Below, piece after piece: positions 17,961 through 25,902 of a stretch of 64,000 nucleotides of DNA. The position numbers and the translations under genes were made by a program. The stretch comes from CAVVSD01 sp963750895. Its GTDB lineage: Bacteria > Actinomycetota > Thermoleophilia > Solirubrobacterales > Solirubrobacteraceae. Position 1 is the first letter of the stretch, and each line of letters opens with the position of its first letter. Below the pieces are notes generated by a model. It was not told where the DNA came from and did no database searches. It saw only the letters and a program-made list of their open reading frames with translations. The stretch lies in assembly GCA_963750895.1 (NCBI GenBank), contig CAVVSD010000008.1, forward strand, positions 1,612,001 through 1,676,000, given 5' to 3'.

Positions 17961-20176
17961 CCACGGCCGCCGCACGGGTATCCGCGCCCAGCTTTCGATA
18001 GATCCCGCGCACGTGGGTCTTGACCGTGTTGCGCGAGATGTACAGCTCCTCGCCGATCTGCGCCACGGACAGCTCGCTGCCGAGCAACCGGAGTACGGAC
18101 ATCTCGCGGCTGGAGAGCTCCTCCGGCTCCACCTCCACCGGCTCGTGCGACTTGCGCGGGGCCCTGCCGCGAAGACGCCGCTCCGTGTCGTCGAGCAGTT
18201 GCACGAAGATGCCGGGGCTCGGCGAGTCCCGCAGCGTCCGCCGCGCGGCGCGGAGCGTGTCCGCGGCCGCCTCAGGCTCCCCGATCGTGGCCTCGACGGG
18301 CGCAAGCGTGGCGAGGGCGTAGAGCTGCTCGGGCCGGGCGCTGCCCCGCCGAGCGAGGACCACCGCCCGCTCGAGTCGCTCGCGCGCCTCACCGAGATTG
18401 CCCGCGGCCGCCGCCAGCTGGCCCGCCACGGCTGAGGCCAGCGATCCCATCCAGTACTCCTCGAGCGACTGCTCGGCGCGAAGCAGGTCGGAGGCCGCCA
18501 CCCATCTTCGCGCCCCTTCGAGATCTCCCGCCGCGAAGGTGGCGGCCGCGAGCGTTCCCTGCGCCCGCAGGACCGCCAAGCTGTTCGCGCCGGCCTGGGC
18601 AATGCCCACCGCCTGCTCGAGCAGGGGCACCACGTCGTCGGAGGGCGACCCGCGGAAGTGCCGCGCCGCGCCGAGGGTCGCGAGCGCCACGGCCCGCCAG
18701 GTCGAATCAGGCCGGTTCTCCAGTTCAACCGCTTCCGTGCCGAGCGCTTCGGCTGAGGTGAGGTCGCCCGCGCGGTATGCCAGCGTCGCCCGCAGCATCG
18801 CGACGCTCGAGGCGACCGTGGCGCCGCCCTCCAGGAGCGGCCGCCCGTTGTCGGCCGCAGCCGTGGCATCCGCCCAGTGCTCGGCGGCAGCGGGTTCGCC
18901 CGAGTCGAATGCGAGCCAGGCCCGGGCAAGGCAGAGCCGGGGATCGCCTGTCACGAGATCCACCGGCAGCGCCTCGAGCCAGCGAACCACGGTTGCGCTT
19001 CGACCGCGCTGCAGCGCCTCATTCCAGTAGGCCGCAATCAGGTCGGCCGCCGCTTCCTCCTGTCCCGCAGCGAGCAGATGCGTGACCGCACCTGAGATAT
19101 CGCGCGCGCCGGCAAGCCAGGCGCCGGCGCGCGCATGCAGCTCACGCAGGTACTCCGGGGAAGCGCTGTCCTCGAGCTCCCGCAGGAGTACATCGCGAAA
19201 GACGTGGTGGTAGCGAAACCACTCACGGCGCCCGTCGAGTGGCACGAGGAAGAGGTTCGCTTGCTCGATTTCTCCGAGCAGGCGCTTCGACGTGTCCTCT
19301 CCGCGCACGGCGTCACAGAGCCCCGCGCAGAAGCGGTCGAGCACGCACGTGTCGACGAGGAACCTGCGTGCCTCCGGCTCCTGCGCCGACAACACCTCGT
19401 CGCCGAGGTAATCCACGAGATGGCGGTGGTACCCGAGGTCGGTGGCGAGGGTAGGGCTCGATCCGTCGCGCAGCGACAGGCCGGCCAGGTAGAGCCCGGC
19501 AGCCCAGCCCTCGGTTCTGGCGCTGAGCGCCTGGAGCTCCTTGGCTGGAAGCGCAAGCTCCAGTGTGTCGTTGAGCAGGGCCGCAGCCTCGGCGTCGCTG
19601 AAGCGGAGCTGGTCGCTCAGCGATCTCCCCCAGCTCACCGCGAGCTCGCAGCCGCGATAGGTCGACCGGCGGCTCGGCCCGCGTGGCGATAACGAGATGC
19701 GATGTCAGCGGCAGGTGCTGGAGCAGGAAGCGCATCCCTTCATGGATCTCCGGCTCGGAGATGAGGTGGTAGTCGTCGAGCACGAGAATGTGCTCCTGCT
19801 CGGAGCTCACGAGCGCGTTGATGAGCACGGGCAAAGCGGTGTGGCCGGTGGACGTTCCAGGAGCGGCGACCGCCGCCTCGAAGGCCGGCGGCACATCCAC
19901 GTCAGCCTTGCGCAGCGCCGCTGCAACATAGCTCCAGAAGCGCGCAGGATCGTTGTCGTGCGCATCCAGCGTGAGCCAGGCGAAGGTCAGCTCGTCCTCA
20001 ACCGTGATCCACTCGGCCAGAAGGGTCGTCTTCCCCCAGCCGGCCGGAGCGGCCACCAGGTTCAGACGGCGGTGGAGCCCATGCCGAAGCCGCTCGATCA
20101 GATCCCCTCTGGGCACGTGCCCGGGACGCAGCCGCGGGGCGTCGATCTTGGTGAGGACCAGCGGGCTGTCGCCCAT
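17932..20176 (-). CDS. LAL-type (MalT-like) ATP-binding LuxR regulator, one frameshift
   Basis: Large ATP-dependent transcription activator. From ATG 20176: Walker A APAGWGKTTLL (residues about 43-53), Walker B ILVLDDYHLI, a long helical repeat region, and a C-terminal LuxR helix-turn-helix (ELSSREMSVLRLLG ... SVAQIGEELYISRNTVKTHV, last 62 residues). The frame breaks near 19620: ARGELGEIAE is followed one base out by DQLRFSDAEAAALLND, both strongly family-like. Repaired length is about 748 residues. It converges on the SDR-permease pair and has the same 12-bp palindrome 21 bases upstream of its own start, so it probably controls both. Confidence 0.85.
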
Positions 20177-20196
20177 CCAGGCGAGCGTACCGACGT

Positions 20197-20208
20197 TCAC
20201 CCGGGTGA
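20197..20208. promoter_or_regulatory. Palindrome TCACCCGGGTGA upstream of LAL gene
   Basis: Second exact copy of the 12-bp palindrome found at 15811. It is centred about 27 bases before the LAL start codon. A position this close to the start is compatible with autoregulation; which protein binds it is inferred only from linkage. Confidence 0.6.
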
Positions 20209-20261
20209 TCGAGACGGGTGGACGAAGACGACTCACCCCAATTGCCGCGACGCTGAGCCCA

Positions 20262-21015
20262 ATGAGCACTCTGATCACCGGAGGAACCGGCTTCATCGGA
20301 GGACGCATCGCTGCGCGCCTGCGCGAGCGGCGCGAGCGGGTGGTCGGATACGACGACCTGCGCCGTCTGGCCGACCACATCGCCGAGCAGGACGTTCGCG
20401 GCATCGTCCACGCCGCCGAGGTGCCACGTGCCGCACGGCTGCTCGAGGCGGTCCGGCTCGCCGGGTTCGCCGGCCGGACCGTCGTCCTCTCCTTCTCCGG
20501 CGCCCGCCGCGACGGCGCGCGCCAGCTTCCGGGTCAGGTCTACGTGCACCGGTACGGGCTCGACGTCGTCACGCTCCGCGTCGGTGAGGCCTACGGGCCG
20601 GGACACGCGGCGTCGGGCGTCCTGCAGCACGTCTTCGAACGCTGCGATCGGGTCGCGCTCGCTGCGCCTGGCGACCGGCGCCGATCACGCGCTGCGCCCC
20701 GTGCACGTCGAGGACGTCGCCCGTGCCGCCGTCGCCGCGCTGGACGCGCCGTGCCCCGCCACCCGCGTCTACGACATCACGGGCGCCGAGCAGGTGACGC
20801 TCGCGCACGTCGTCGCGCTGCTGCGCGACCGCATCCCGGATGCCGACATCTCGCTCGGGCCGGGACGACTTCCCGGGCACGACGACCAGCGCCCCGTCGC
20901 CGTGCGGACGGCGGACCGCGAGCTCGGCTACCGGCCGCGCTGGGGCCTCGCGCGCGGGATCGACGATCTCTGCACGTGGTGGGAGTCCCGCGAGCTCGCC
21001 GAGGGTGCGGCATGA
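20262..21015 (+). CDS. NAD-dependent epimerase/dehydratase, one frameshift
   Basis: Extended-SDR protein starting at ATG 20262 with the glycine motif TGGTGFIGGRIAARL at residues 6-20. The usual catalytic Tyr-X3-Lys is not clear in this copy: the corresponding region reads YVHRYGLDVVTLRVGEAYGPG, so the Lys appears replaced by Gly. The frame changes near 20665, after which LRLATGADHALRPVHVEDVARAA and a typical GYRPRW C-terminus follow. About 250 residues when repaired, short for the family. It ends in ATGA, overlapping the histidine kinase. Catalytic activity is doubtful. Confidence 0.75.
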
Positions 21016-21660
21016 CCGTGGCCGAGCGCCCCCGCATCATCCGCCGCCGGCCCGGCACGCCGGACAGCGCGATCGCGACGGCCGACGAGGTCCGCCGCCG
21101 CATCGAGCGCGATCTGCACGACGGAGCGCAGCAGCGCTTCGTCGCCGCGGCGCTGCACCTGCGCATCGCGCGGGCGCAGGTCGCCGACGGCTCGGAGGCA
21201 GCCGCTGCGCTGGACCGGGGGATCGAGGAGCTCGGGGCCGGCCTGGCCGAGCTGCGGTCGCTCGCGCGCGGCATCGCATCCGTCGGTGCTCACCGATCAT
21301 GGGCTGGAGCCGGCGATCGAGGCGCTCGCGGGGCGCACGCCACTGCCGGTGGCGTGCTTCGTCGACCTGCCCGGGCGCCTGGCGCAGCCGCTCGAGGCGG
21401 CCGCCTACTTCGTGGTCTCCGAGGCCCTCACGAACGTCGTCCGCCACGCGGGCGCGACGCTCGCCGAGGTCGCGCTGCACATCGACGGGCGGCGCCTCGT
21501 CATCGAGGTGCGCGACGACGGCGCCGGCGGCGCCGACCTCCGCAAGGGCTCGGGCCTGCGCGGCCTGGCCGACCGCGTCGGCGCCCTCGACGGCAGCCTG
21601 CGCGTCGAGGACGCGCCGGGCGGCGGCACGGTCGTGCGCGCCCGCATTCCGTTGGTCTGA
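21012..21660 (+). CDS. Cytoplasmic NarL-type sensor histidine kinase, one frameshift
   Basis: A short kinase of about 216 residues with no membrane segment. It has the HisKA_3 phospho-acceptor box ERDLHDGAQQRF (residues about 29-40), then the ATPase domain with N box SEALTNVVRHA, G1 DDGAGG and G2 GSGLRGLADRV. One extra G at about 21276 breaks the frame: the family motif ARGIHPSVLTDHGLEPA is restored when it is removed. No sensor domain and no response regulator gene lie next to it, so its input and partner are unknown. It overlaps the epimerase by 4 bases. Confidence 0.82.
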
Positions 21661-21684
21661 CCCTCCGCGCGGTATGACTCCCGG

Positions 21685-22692
21685 GTGACCTCCAACCTCG
21701 TCCAGACCCGCATGGCCACCGCGGCCGAGCCCGCGTTCCACGACGTGCTGGAGGAGGTGTGGGGCCGCCGCTGGGGTGCGCACGACGAGACCGGGGTGCT
21801 GCGCAGCGTGCTCGTCCGGCCGCCGAGCCGCGGGCTCGCGCGCATCCGGGCCGACGCGTGGGACGAGGAGGCGCAGGCGCTCGTCGACCCGGAGGGCCGC
21901 TGGTACTGGACCGATCGGCGCCCGCCGGACCTCGACCGGCTCGCCGCCCAGCACCGCGGCCTCGTGCACGCGCTCGTCGACGAGGGCGTCGACGTCGTCG
22001 TCGCGCCGCCGATGGACGACGCGTTCACGAAGGCCGTCTACGTCCGCGATCCGCTCGTGACGGTGCCCGGCGGCGCGATCATCGGGCGGATGGCGGTGCT
22101 CATGCGCCGCGGCGAGGAGGCCGACCTCTCACGCGTCGTCGCCGGCGCGGGCATGCCGGTCCTCGGCACGATGACCGGGACCGCGACGCTCGAGGGCGGG
22201 TCGTTCGTGAAGCTGCGCGACGGTGTCGCTGCCCTCGGCACCTCGATCCGCTGCAACGACGAGGCCGCCGACGCGCTGCGCGACGTGCTCGGGCGGATCG
22301 GGTGGGAGCTGGTCGTCGTCCCGCTGCCGGGCTACACGATCCACCTCGACATGCACCTGGCGATGCTCGACGTCGATCTCGCGCTCGCGGACGTCGGCGG
22401 GCTGCCGTACACGTTCCTGACGCGCCTGGGCGCGATGGGCATCGACCTGGTGCACGCCGAGCCCGGGGAGGTCTGGGGGCTGAACCTGCTCGCGCTCGGG
22501 CCGCGCCGCGTGCTCATGGCGGAGGGCAGTCCGGTGACGACGGCCCGCCTGCGCGATGCCGGCGTCGAGGTGCGCACCGTCGCCTACGACGAGATCCACC
22601 GCAACGGCGGCGGCGTGCACTGCTCGACGATGGAGCTGGTCCGCGACCCGGCTCAGGCGAGCGCCGCGAACTCTGCCTCGATACCCGGGTAG
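21685..22692 (+). CDS. Amidinotransferase/arginine-deiminase superfamily hydrolase
   Basis: Guanidino-group-modifying enzyme of the dimethylarginine dimethylaminohydrolase type, 335 residues from GTG 21685. Motifs are RDPLVTVPGGAIIG, the acidic LEGGSF, the catalytic His in HLDMHLAML and the C-terminal nucleophile in GGGVHCSTMEL. That catalytic Cys-His-Glu/Asp set matches enzymes that hydrolyse arginine, methylarginines or related guanidines. The last about 13 codons lie antisense to the SDR gene that converges on it. Exact substrate cannot be decided from sequence. Confidence 0.8.
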   Translation: MTSNLVQTRMATAAEPAFHDVLEEVWGRRWGAHDETGVLRSVLVRPPSRGLARIRADAWDEEAQALVDPEGRWYWTDRRPPDLDRLAAQHRGLVHALVDEGVDVVVAPPMDDAFTKAVYVRDPLVTVPGGAIIGRMAVLMRRGEEADLSRVVAGAGMPVLGTMTGTATLEGGSFVKLRDGVAALGTSIRCNDEAADALRDVLGRIGWELVVVPLPGYTIHLDMHLAMLDVDLALADVGGLPYTFLTRLGAMGIDLVHAEPGEVWGLNLLALGPRRVLMAEGSPVTTARLRDAGVEVRTVAYDEIHRNGGGVHCSTMELVRDPAQASAANSASIPG

Positions 22693-23375
22693 ATCAGGTT
22701 GTGGTCGTCGTGGAGGTTCGCCTTCACGGCGCGGCTGGCGTCGTCGACGATCGCCTCGGAGTCCCCGCGCTCGAGCGCGTCGAGCGCCGACGTCGCGACC
22801 TCCTGGGGCGCGATCTTCTCGATGTCGAGGCCGGCGGTCAGGTCCGTGTCGACGAAGCCGACGTGCACGCCCACCACCTGGGTGCCCTGCAGCTTGAGCT
22901 CGACGCGGGCGGCGTTCGTGAAGCCCCATGCGGCCGACTTCGACGCCGAGTACGTCGCGAGGCGCGGCGAGCCGATCCAGGACGCCACGGACAGCACGTT
23001 CACGAACGCGCCGCCGCCGTTCCCCGCGAGCACGGGAGCGAACGCCTGGGTCGTCGAGACGACGCCGAGGTAGTTCGTCTCCAGCTCGGCGCGCGCGTCG
23101 TCGAGGTCGGCGGCGAGCGCGGTCGCCGCGCGGCCGATGCCGGCGTTGTTGACGACGATCTGCACGTCGTCGAGCTCCTTGGCCGCTGCCGCGACGCCCG
23201 CCGCGTCGGTGACGTCGAAGGCGACGGGCACGAGGCGCGGGTCGGTGACCGTCGCGGGGTCGCGCACCGCGGCGTAGACCTTCGCCGCGCCGCGCGCGAG
23301 GAGCTCCTCGGCGATGGCCCGGCCGATGCCGCGGTTGGCGCCGGTGACGAGTGCGACGGAACCCTGGATCTGCAT
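22653..23375 (-). CDS. SDR-family oxidoreductase
   Basis: Classical short-chain dehydrogenase of 240 residues: TGANRGIG (residues about 11-18), NNAG, catalytic Ser in VLSVASW and YSASK. ATG 23375 has AAGGAG upstream. It is divergent from a TetR gene with two operator-like palindromes in the 69-base gap, a frequent arrangement in which the regulator represses both itself and an oxidoreductase induced by the ligand. Confidence 0.85.
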   Translation of the reverse strand: MQIQGSVALVTGANRGIGRAIAEELLARGAAKVYAAVRDPATVTDPRLVPVAFDVTDAAGVAAAAKELDDVQIVVNNAGIGRAATALAADLDDARAELETNYLGVVSTTQAFAPVLAGNGGGAFVNVLSVASWIGSPRLATYSASKSAAWGFTNAARVELKLQGTQVVGVHVGFVDTDLTAGLDIEKIAPQEVATSALDALERGDSEAIVDDASRAVKANLHDDHNLIYPGIEAEFAALA

Positions 23376-23394
23376 GACGTGCTCCTTCGAAACT

Positions 23395-23439
23395 GGATGA
23401 CGACCGTCATCCACCGTATCAGGATGACGAGTATCATCC
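23395..23439. promoter_or_regulatory. Two TetR-type operators between SDR and tetR
   Basis: Two inverted repeats in the divergent intergenic region. The first (23395-23412) is perfect, with arms GGATGACG and CGTCATCC around AC. The second (23422-23439) has GGATGACG and TATCATCC around AG, with one mismatch. Their starts are 27 bases apart. The shared GGATGA...TCATCC symmetry indicates one regulator binding twice. Confidence 0.7.
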
Positions 23440-23444
23440 AAACC

Positions 23445-23996
23445 GTGGGACACTCACAGGACGAGAAGAAGGCCAACCACGAGCGCATCGTCGAGATCGC
23501 CGCGGCCCGGATGCGCGAGTCGGGGACGGAGGCGCCCGGGGTCGCCGAGATCATGCATGCGGCCGGGCTGACGCACGGCGGCTTCTACAAGCACTTCGGC
23601 TCGCGCGACGAGCTCGTCGCGGAGGCTGCCGAGCGCGCGTTCGACGCGTCGGCGCGGCGCACCGCGGAGGCGCTCGAGGGCGCCGAGGATCCGCTGGCGG
23701 CGTTCGCCGACTTCTACCTCTCCGCGGAGCACCGCGACGGCGCCGCGGACGGCTGCGCCGTCGCCGGTCTGGGCCCGGACGCGGCGCGCGGCGACGAGCG
23801 CATCCGCGCACGGTTCGAGGCCGGGGTCCAGAGCTACCTCGCGCGCCTGGAGGACATGCTCGGCAGCCGCGACGACGCCGTCGTCGCGCTCAGCTCGATG
23901 GTCGGCGCGCTCCTGCTCGCGCGCGCCGTGGACGATCCGGCGCTCTCGGACGAGCTCCTGGCCGGCGTGCGGGAGCGGGTGGTTACGGCGAGGTGA
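23445..23996 (+). CDS. TetR-family transcription regulator
   Basis: A 183-residue regulator starting at GTG 23445, 5 bases after the second operator. Its helix-turn-helix (GVAEIMHAAGLTHGGFYKHFGSRDEL) covers about residues 34-59; the C-terminal ligand-binding domain contains a Cys (DGCAVAGLGPDAAR) at the position typical of the AcrR/NemR-like subgroup that senses electrophiles. Divergent from the SDR gene and probably its repressor. Confidence 0.85.
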   Translation: MGHSQDEKKANHERIVEIAAARMRESGTEAPGVAEIMHAAGLTHGGFYKHFGSRDELVAEAAERAFDASARRTAEALEGAEDPLAAFADFYLSAEHRDGAADGCAVAGLGPDAARGDERIRARFEAGVQSYLARLEDMLGSRDDAVVALSSMVGALLLARAVDDPALSDELLAGVRERVVTAR

Positions 23997-24022
23997 CAGG
24001 GGCATGGGCAGGCTCCGCCGCC

Positions 24023-24855
24023 ATGTCCCAGCTTCCGACGAGACTGACGGCGATCATCGCCGCGACTGCAGCCGCCGGCGCCGCCGGAGCGGCGATCGCC
24101 AACGCCGCCGGCAACGGGTCGGCCACGACCCCGACGGCTCCCACGAACCAGGCGCCGCCCCCGGGAGGTCCCGGCGGCGGCCCGGGCGCGGGTGAGACCG
24201 CGCTGACCGGAGACACGAAGGCCAAGGTCGAGGCCGCCGCCCTGGCGAAGGTGCCGGGCACCGTCATCCGGTCGGAGACCGACCGCGGTGGTGTCTACGA
24301 GGCGCACATCCGCAAGAGCGACGGAACCGAGGTCGAGGTCGAGGTCGACAAGGACTTCAACGTGACCGCCGTCGAGACCGTCCGGCCGGTGGGCGAGGGC
24401 ACGGCGGTCCCGGTGGCAAGGGCCGCGGCATGCGGATGGACCTCGCCGCCGTCGCCAAGACGCTCGGCGTGAGCGAGGCGGACCTGCAGAAGGCGGTCCA
24501 GGCCGCGCGTCCGCAGCCGCCGGCCAACGGCAACCCGCCGCAGCGCGGCGACCTCGCGGCCGCGATCGCGAAGGAGCTCGGCGTCGCGACGGCCGAGGTG
24601 CAGGCGGTGCTCGACGCGAACCGGCCGTCGCACCACGACGACACCGCGCTCGTCGCGGCGCTCGTGAAGACGTTCTCGGTGACCGAGGCGAAGGCGCAGG
24701 CCGCCCTCGACGCCGTGAGGAAGGCCCACGAGGCCGACCACGAGGCGCGCGAGACCGCGATGTACGCGGCGATCGCCAAGGCCCTGGGCAAGGACGCCGA
24801 TGCGGTGAAGAAGGCCTTCGAGGCCAACCGCCCGGCGAGGCCGGCCACGCCCTAG
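24023..24855 (+). CDS. Exported PepSY-domain protein, one frameshift
   Basis: The N-terminus (residues 1-28) is a signal-like Ala-rich segment (TAIIAATAAAGAAGAAIANA), followed by a Pro/Gly-rich linker and a PepSY domain (DTKAKVEAAALAKVPG ... YEAHIRKSDGTEVEVEVDKDFN), a fold linked to inhibition of peptidases or surface binding. The frame changes near 24400 inside a Gly-rich stretch; the continuation holds helical repeats ending in AVQAARP, AVLDANRP and KAFEANRP. The start is uncertain because no ribosome site precedes ATG 24023; a GTG at 23993 overlapping the TetR stop is an alternative. Confidence 0.7.
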
Positions 24856-24863
24856 GCGCGTGC

Positions 24864-25209
24864 TCAGCTCACGCTGCGGATGATCTGCACGAGCTCGTCG
24901 CGCTCGTAGCCACGACTGCGCGCAAAGCGGACGAGCGCGCGGGCATGCTCGACGACCTCGCTCCGCGCGGGGGTCCCGGCGACGACCACGCCGCGTCCGC
25001 GGCGGAAGTCGACCAGCCCTTCGTCGCGCAACATCCGCAACGCGGTCAGCACCGTGTTGCGGTTCACCCCGAGCACCGCGGCGATGTCCTTCGCGGGCGG
25101 GAGGCGCTCACCCGGAGCCGCCTCCCCGTCCGCAATCGCGCGGCGGATCTCGGCGGCGGCCTGGTCGGTCAGCCCGACGGTGCCGCTGAGCTGCGATTGA
25201 CGGTCGCAT
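24864..25209 (-). CDS. GntR-family regulator, short form, frameshifted near the start
   Basis: The winged-helix domain reads LTDQAAAEIRRAIADG, then ERLPPAKDIAAVLGVNRNTVLTALRMLRDEGL, then FRRGRGVVV, followed by only about 40 residues, so this is a small YtrA-like GntR protein without a large effector domain. The preceding HATVNRSSAAPSG segment, typical of the family N-terminus, lies one base out, with the break in a G run near 25175. The start codon is unresolved near 25209. It diverges from a membrane protein gene across a perfect inverted repeat. Confidence 0.7.
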
Positions 25210-25229
25210 GAACTAGTGCAGCTTCATGC
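25206..25229. promoter_or_regulatory. Inverted repeat between GntR gene and membrane-protein gene
   Basis: Arms GCATGAA (25206-25212) and TTCATGC (25223-25229) with a 10-base spacer, covering both divergent gene starts. A GntR dimer bound here would block both; assignment is by position only. Confidence 0.45.
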
Positions 25230-25803
25230 TCGACGGAACGGCGCCTCCCATCGTGCCGTCGCCGGGGGTCGCGGACCGGCTGCGAGCCCTGTTCGACGAG
25301 GCCTGGCGCCGTGCCCGGCGCCGCCGCCTGCTGATCGCAGCGGCCGCCGTCACCTCTGCTGCTGCGCCCATCGTCGTGCTCGGCCACCGGGAGTCGGCGC
25401 CGTGGCTCCTGTCGCCCGTCGCCGCGACGCTGGCGCTGCCCAAGGAGCCGGGCATGGGCGTGGCGTGCCCCGTGCCAACAGCATCGCGTGCGACCGGATC
25501 GGCATCGCCGTCTGGCTGGACTCGGTGCCGCGGCGGCTCGTCGCGAGCGTCGGCGTTCGTTCGGTCGCGCTGCGCGACGCCCACATCAGATGCAGCGCCG
25601 ACCCGTCCTGGCGCCTCTTCCTGGGTGAGCTGCAGCCGGCCGGGTTGCTCGACGGGCCGTTGAAGGTCACGCCCGACGAGGGTCGCCACCGCTGGTTCGG
25701 CCGGCATCCGGTCGAGGGGACGCTGACCATCACCGCGACCTACGGCGACGGCAGCCGGGCCGTCGCGACGCGGCGTGTGCCGCTCGCCCCCGGCTGGGGC
25801 TGA
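25226..25803 (+). CDS. Membrane-anchored protein of unknown function, one frameshift
   Basis: From ATG 25226: a cytoplasmic N-terminus of about 30 residues with a basic cluster (RRARRRR), a single hydrophobic helix (LLIAAAAVTSAAAPIVVL) and an extracytoplasmic domain. The frame moves near 25470; the continuation contains NSIACDRIGIAVWLDS, CSADPSWRLFLGELQPAGLLDG and HPVEGTLTITATYGDG, a beta-rich pattern with two or three Cys that could form disulfides. The conserved look of both parts argues for a base error. I do not recognise a function. Probably controlled by the GntR gene divergent from it. Confidence 0.6.
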
Positions 25804-25863
25804 CGTCCGGACTCCGTCCCGATCTTCCGCCGCCGGGGCTATGAGGAGACGTCCGCGGCCCGA

Positions 25864-25877
25864 TTAGGGTTACCTAA
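25864..25877. promoter_or_regulatory. Iron-box-like inverted repeat upstream of ABC exporter
   Basis: TTAGG-GTTA-CCTAA, followed by C, 26 bases before the ABC start. The arms agree with the central part of actinobacterial DtxR/IdeR boxes. Similar sites occur at 54758 and 55422 in this window. Confidence 0.5.
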
Positions 25878-25902
25878 CGGGCCGTGAGCACCAGCATCAG
25901 AC

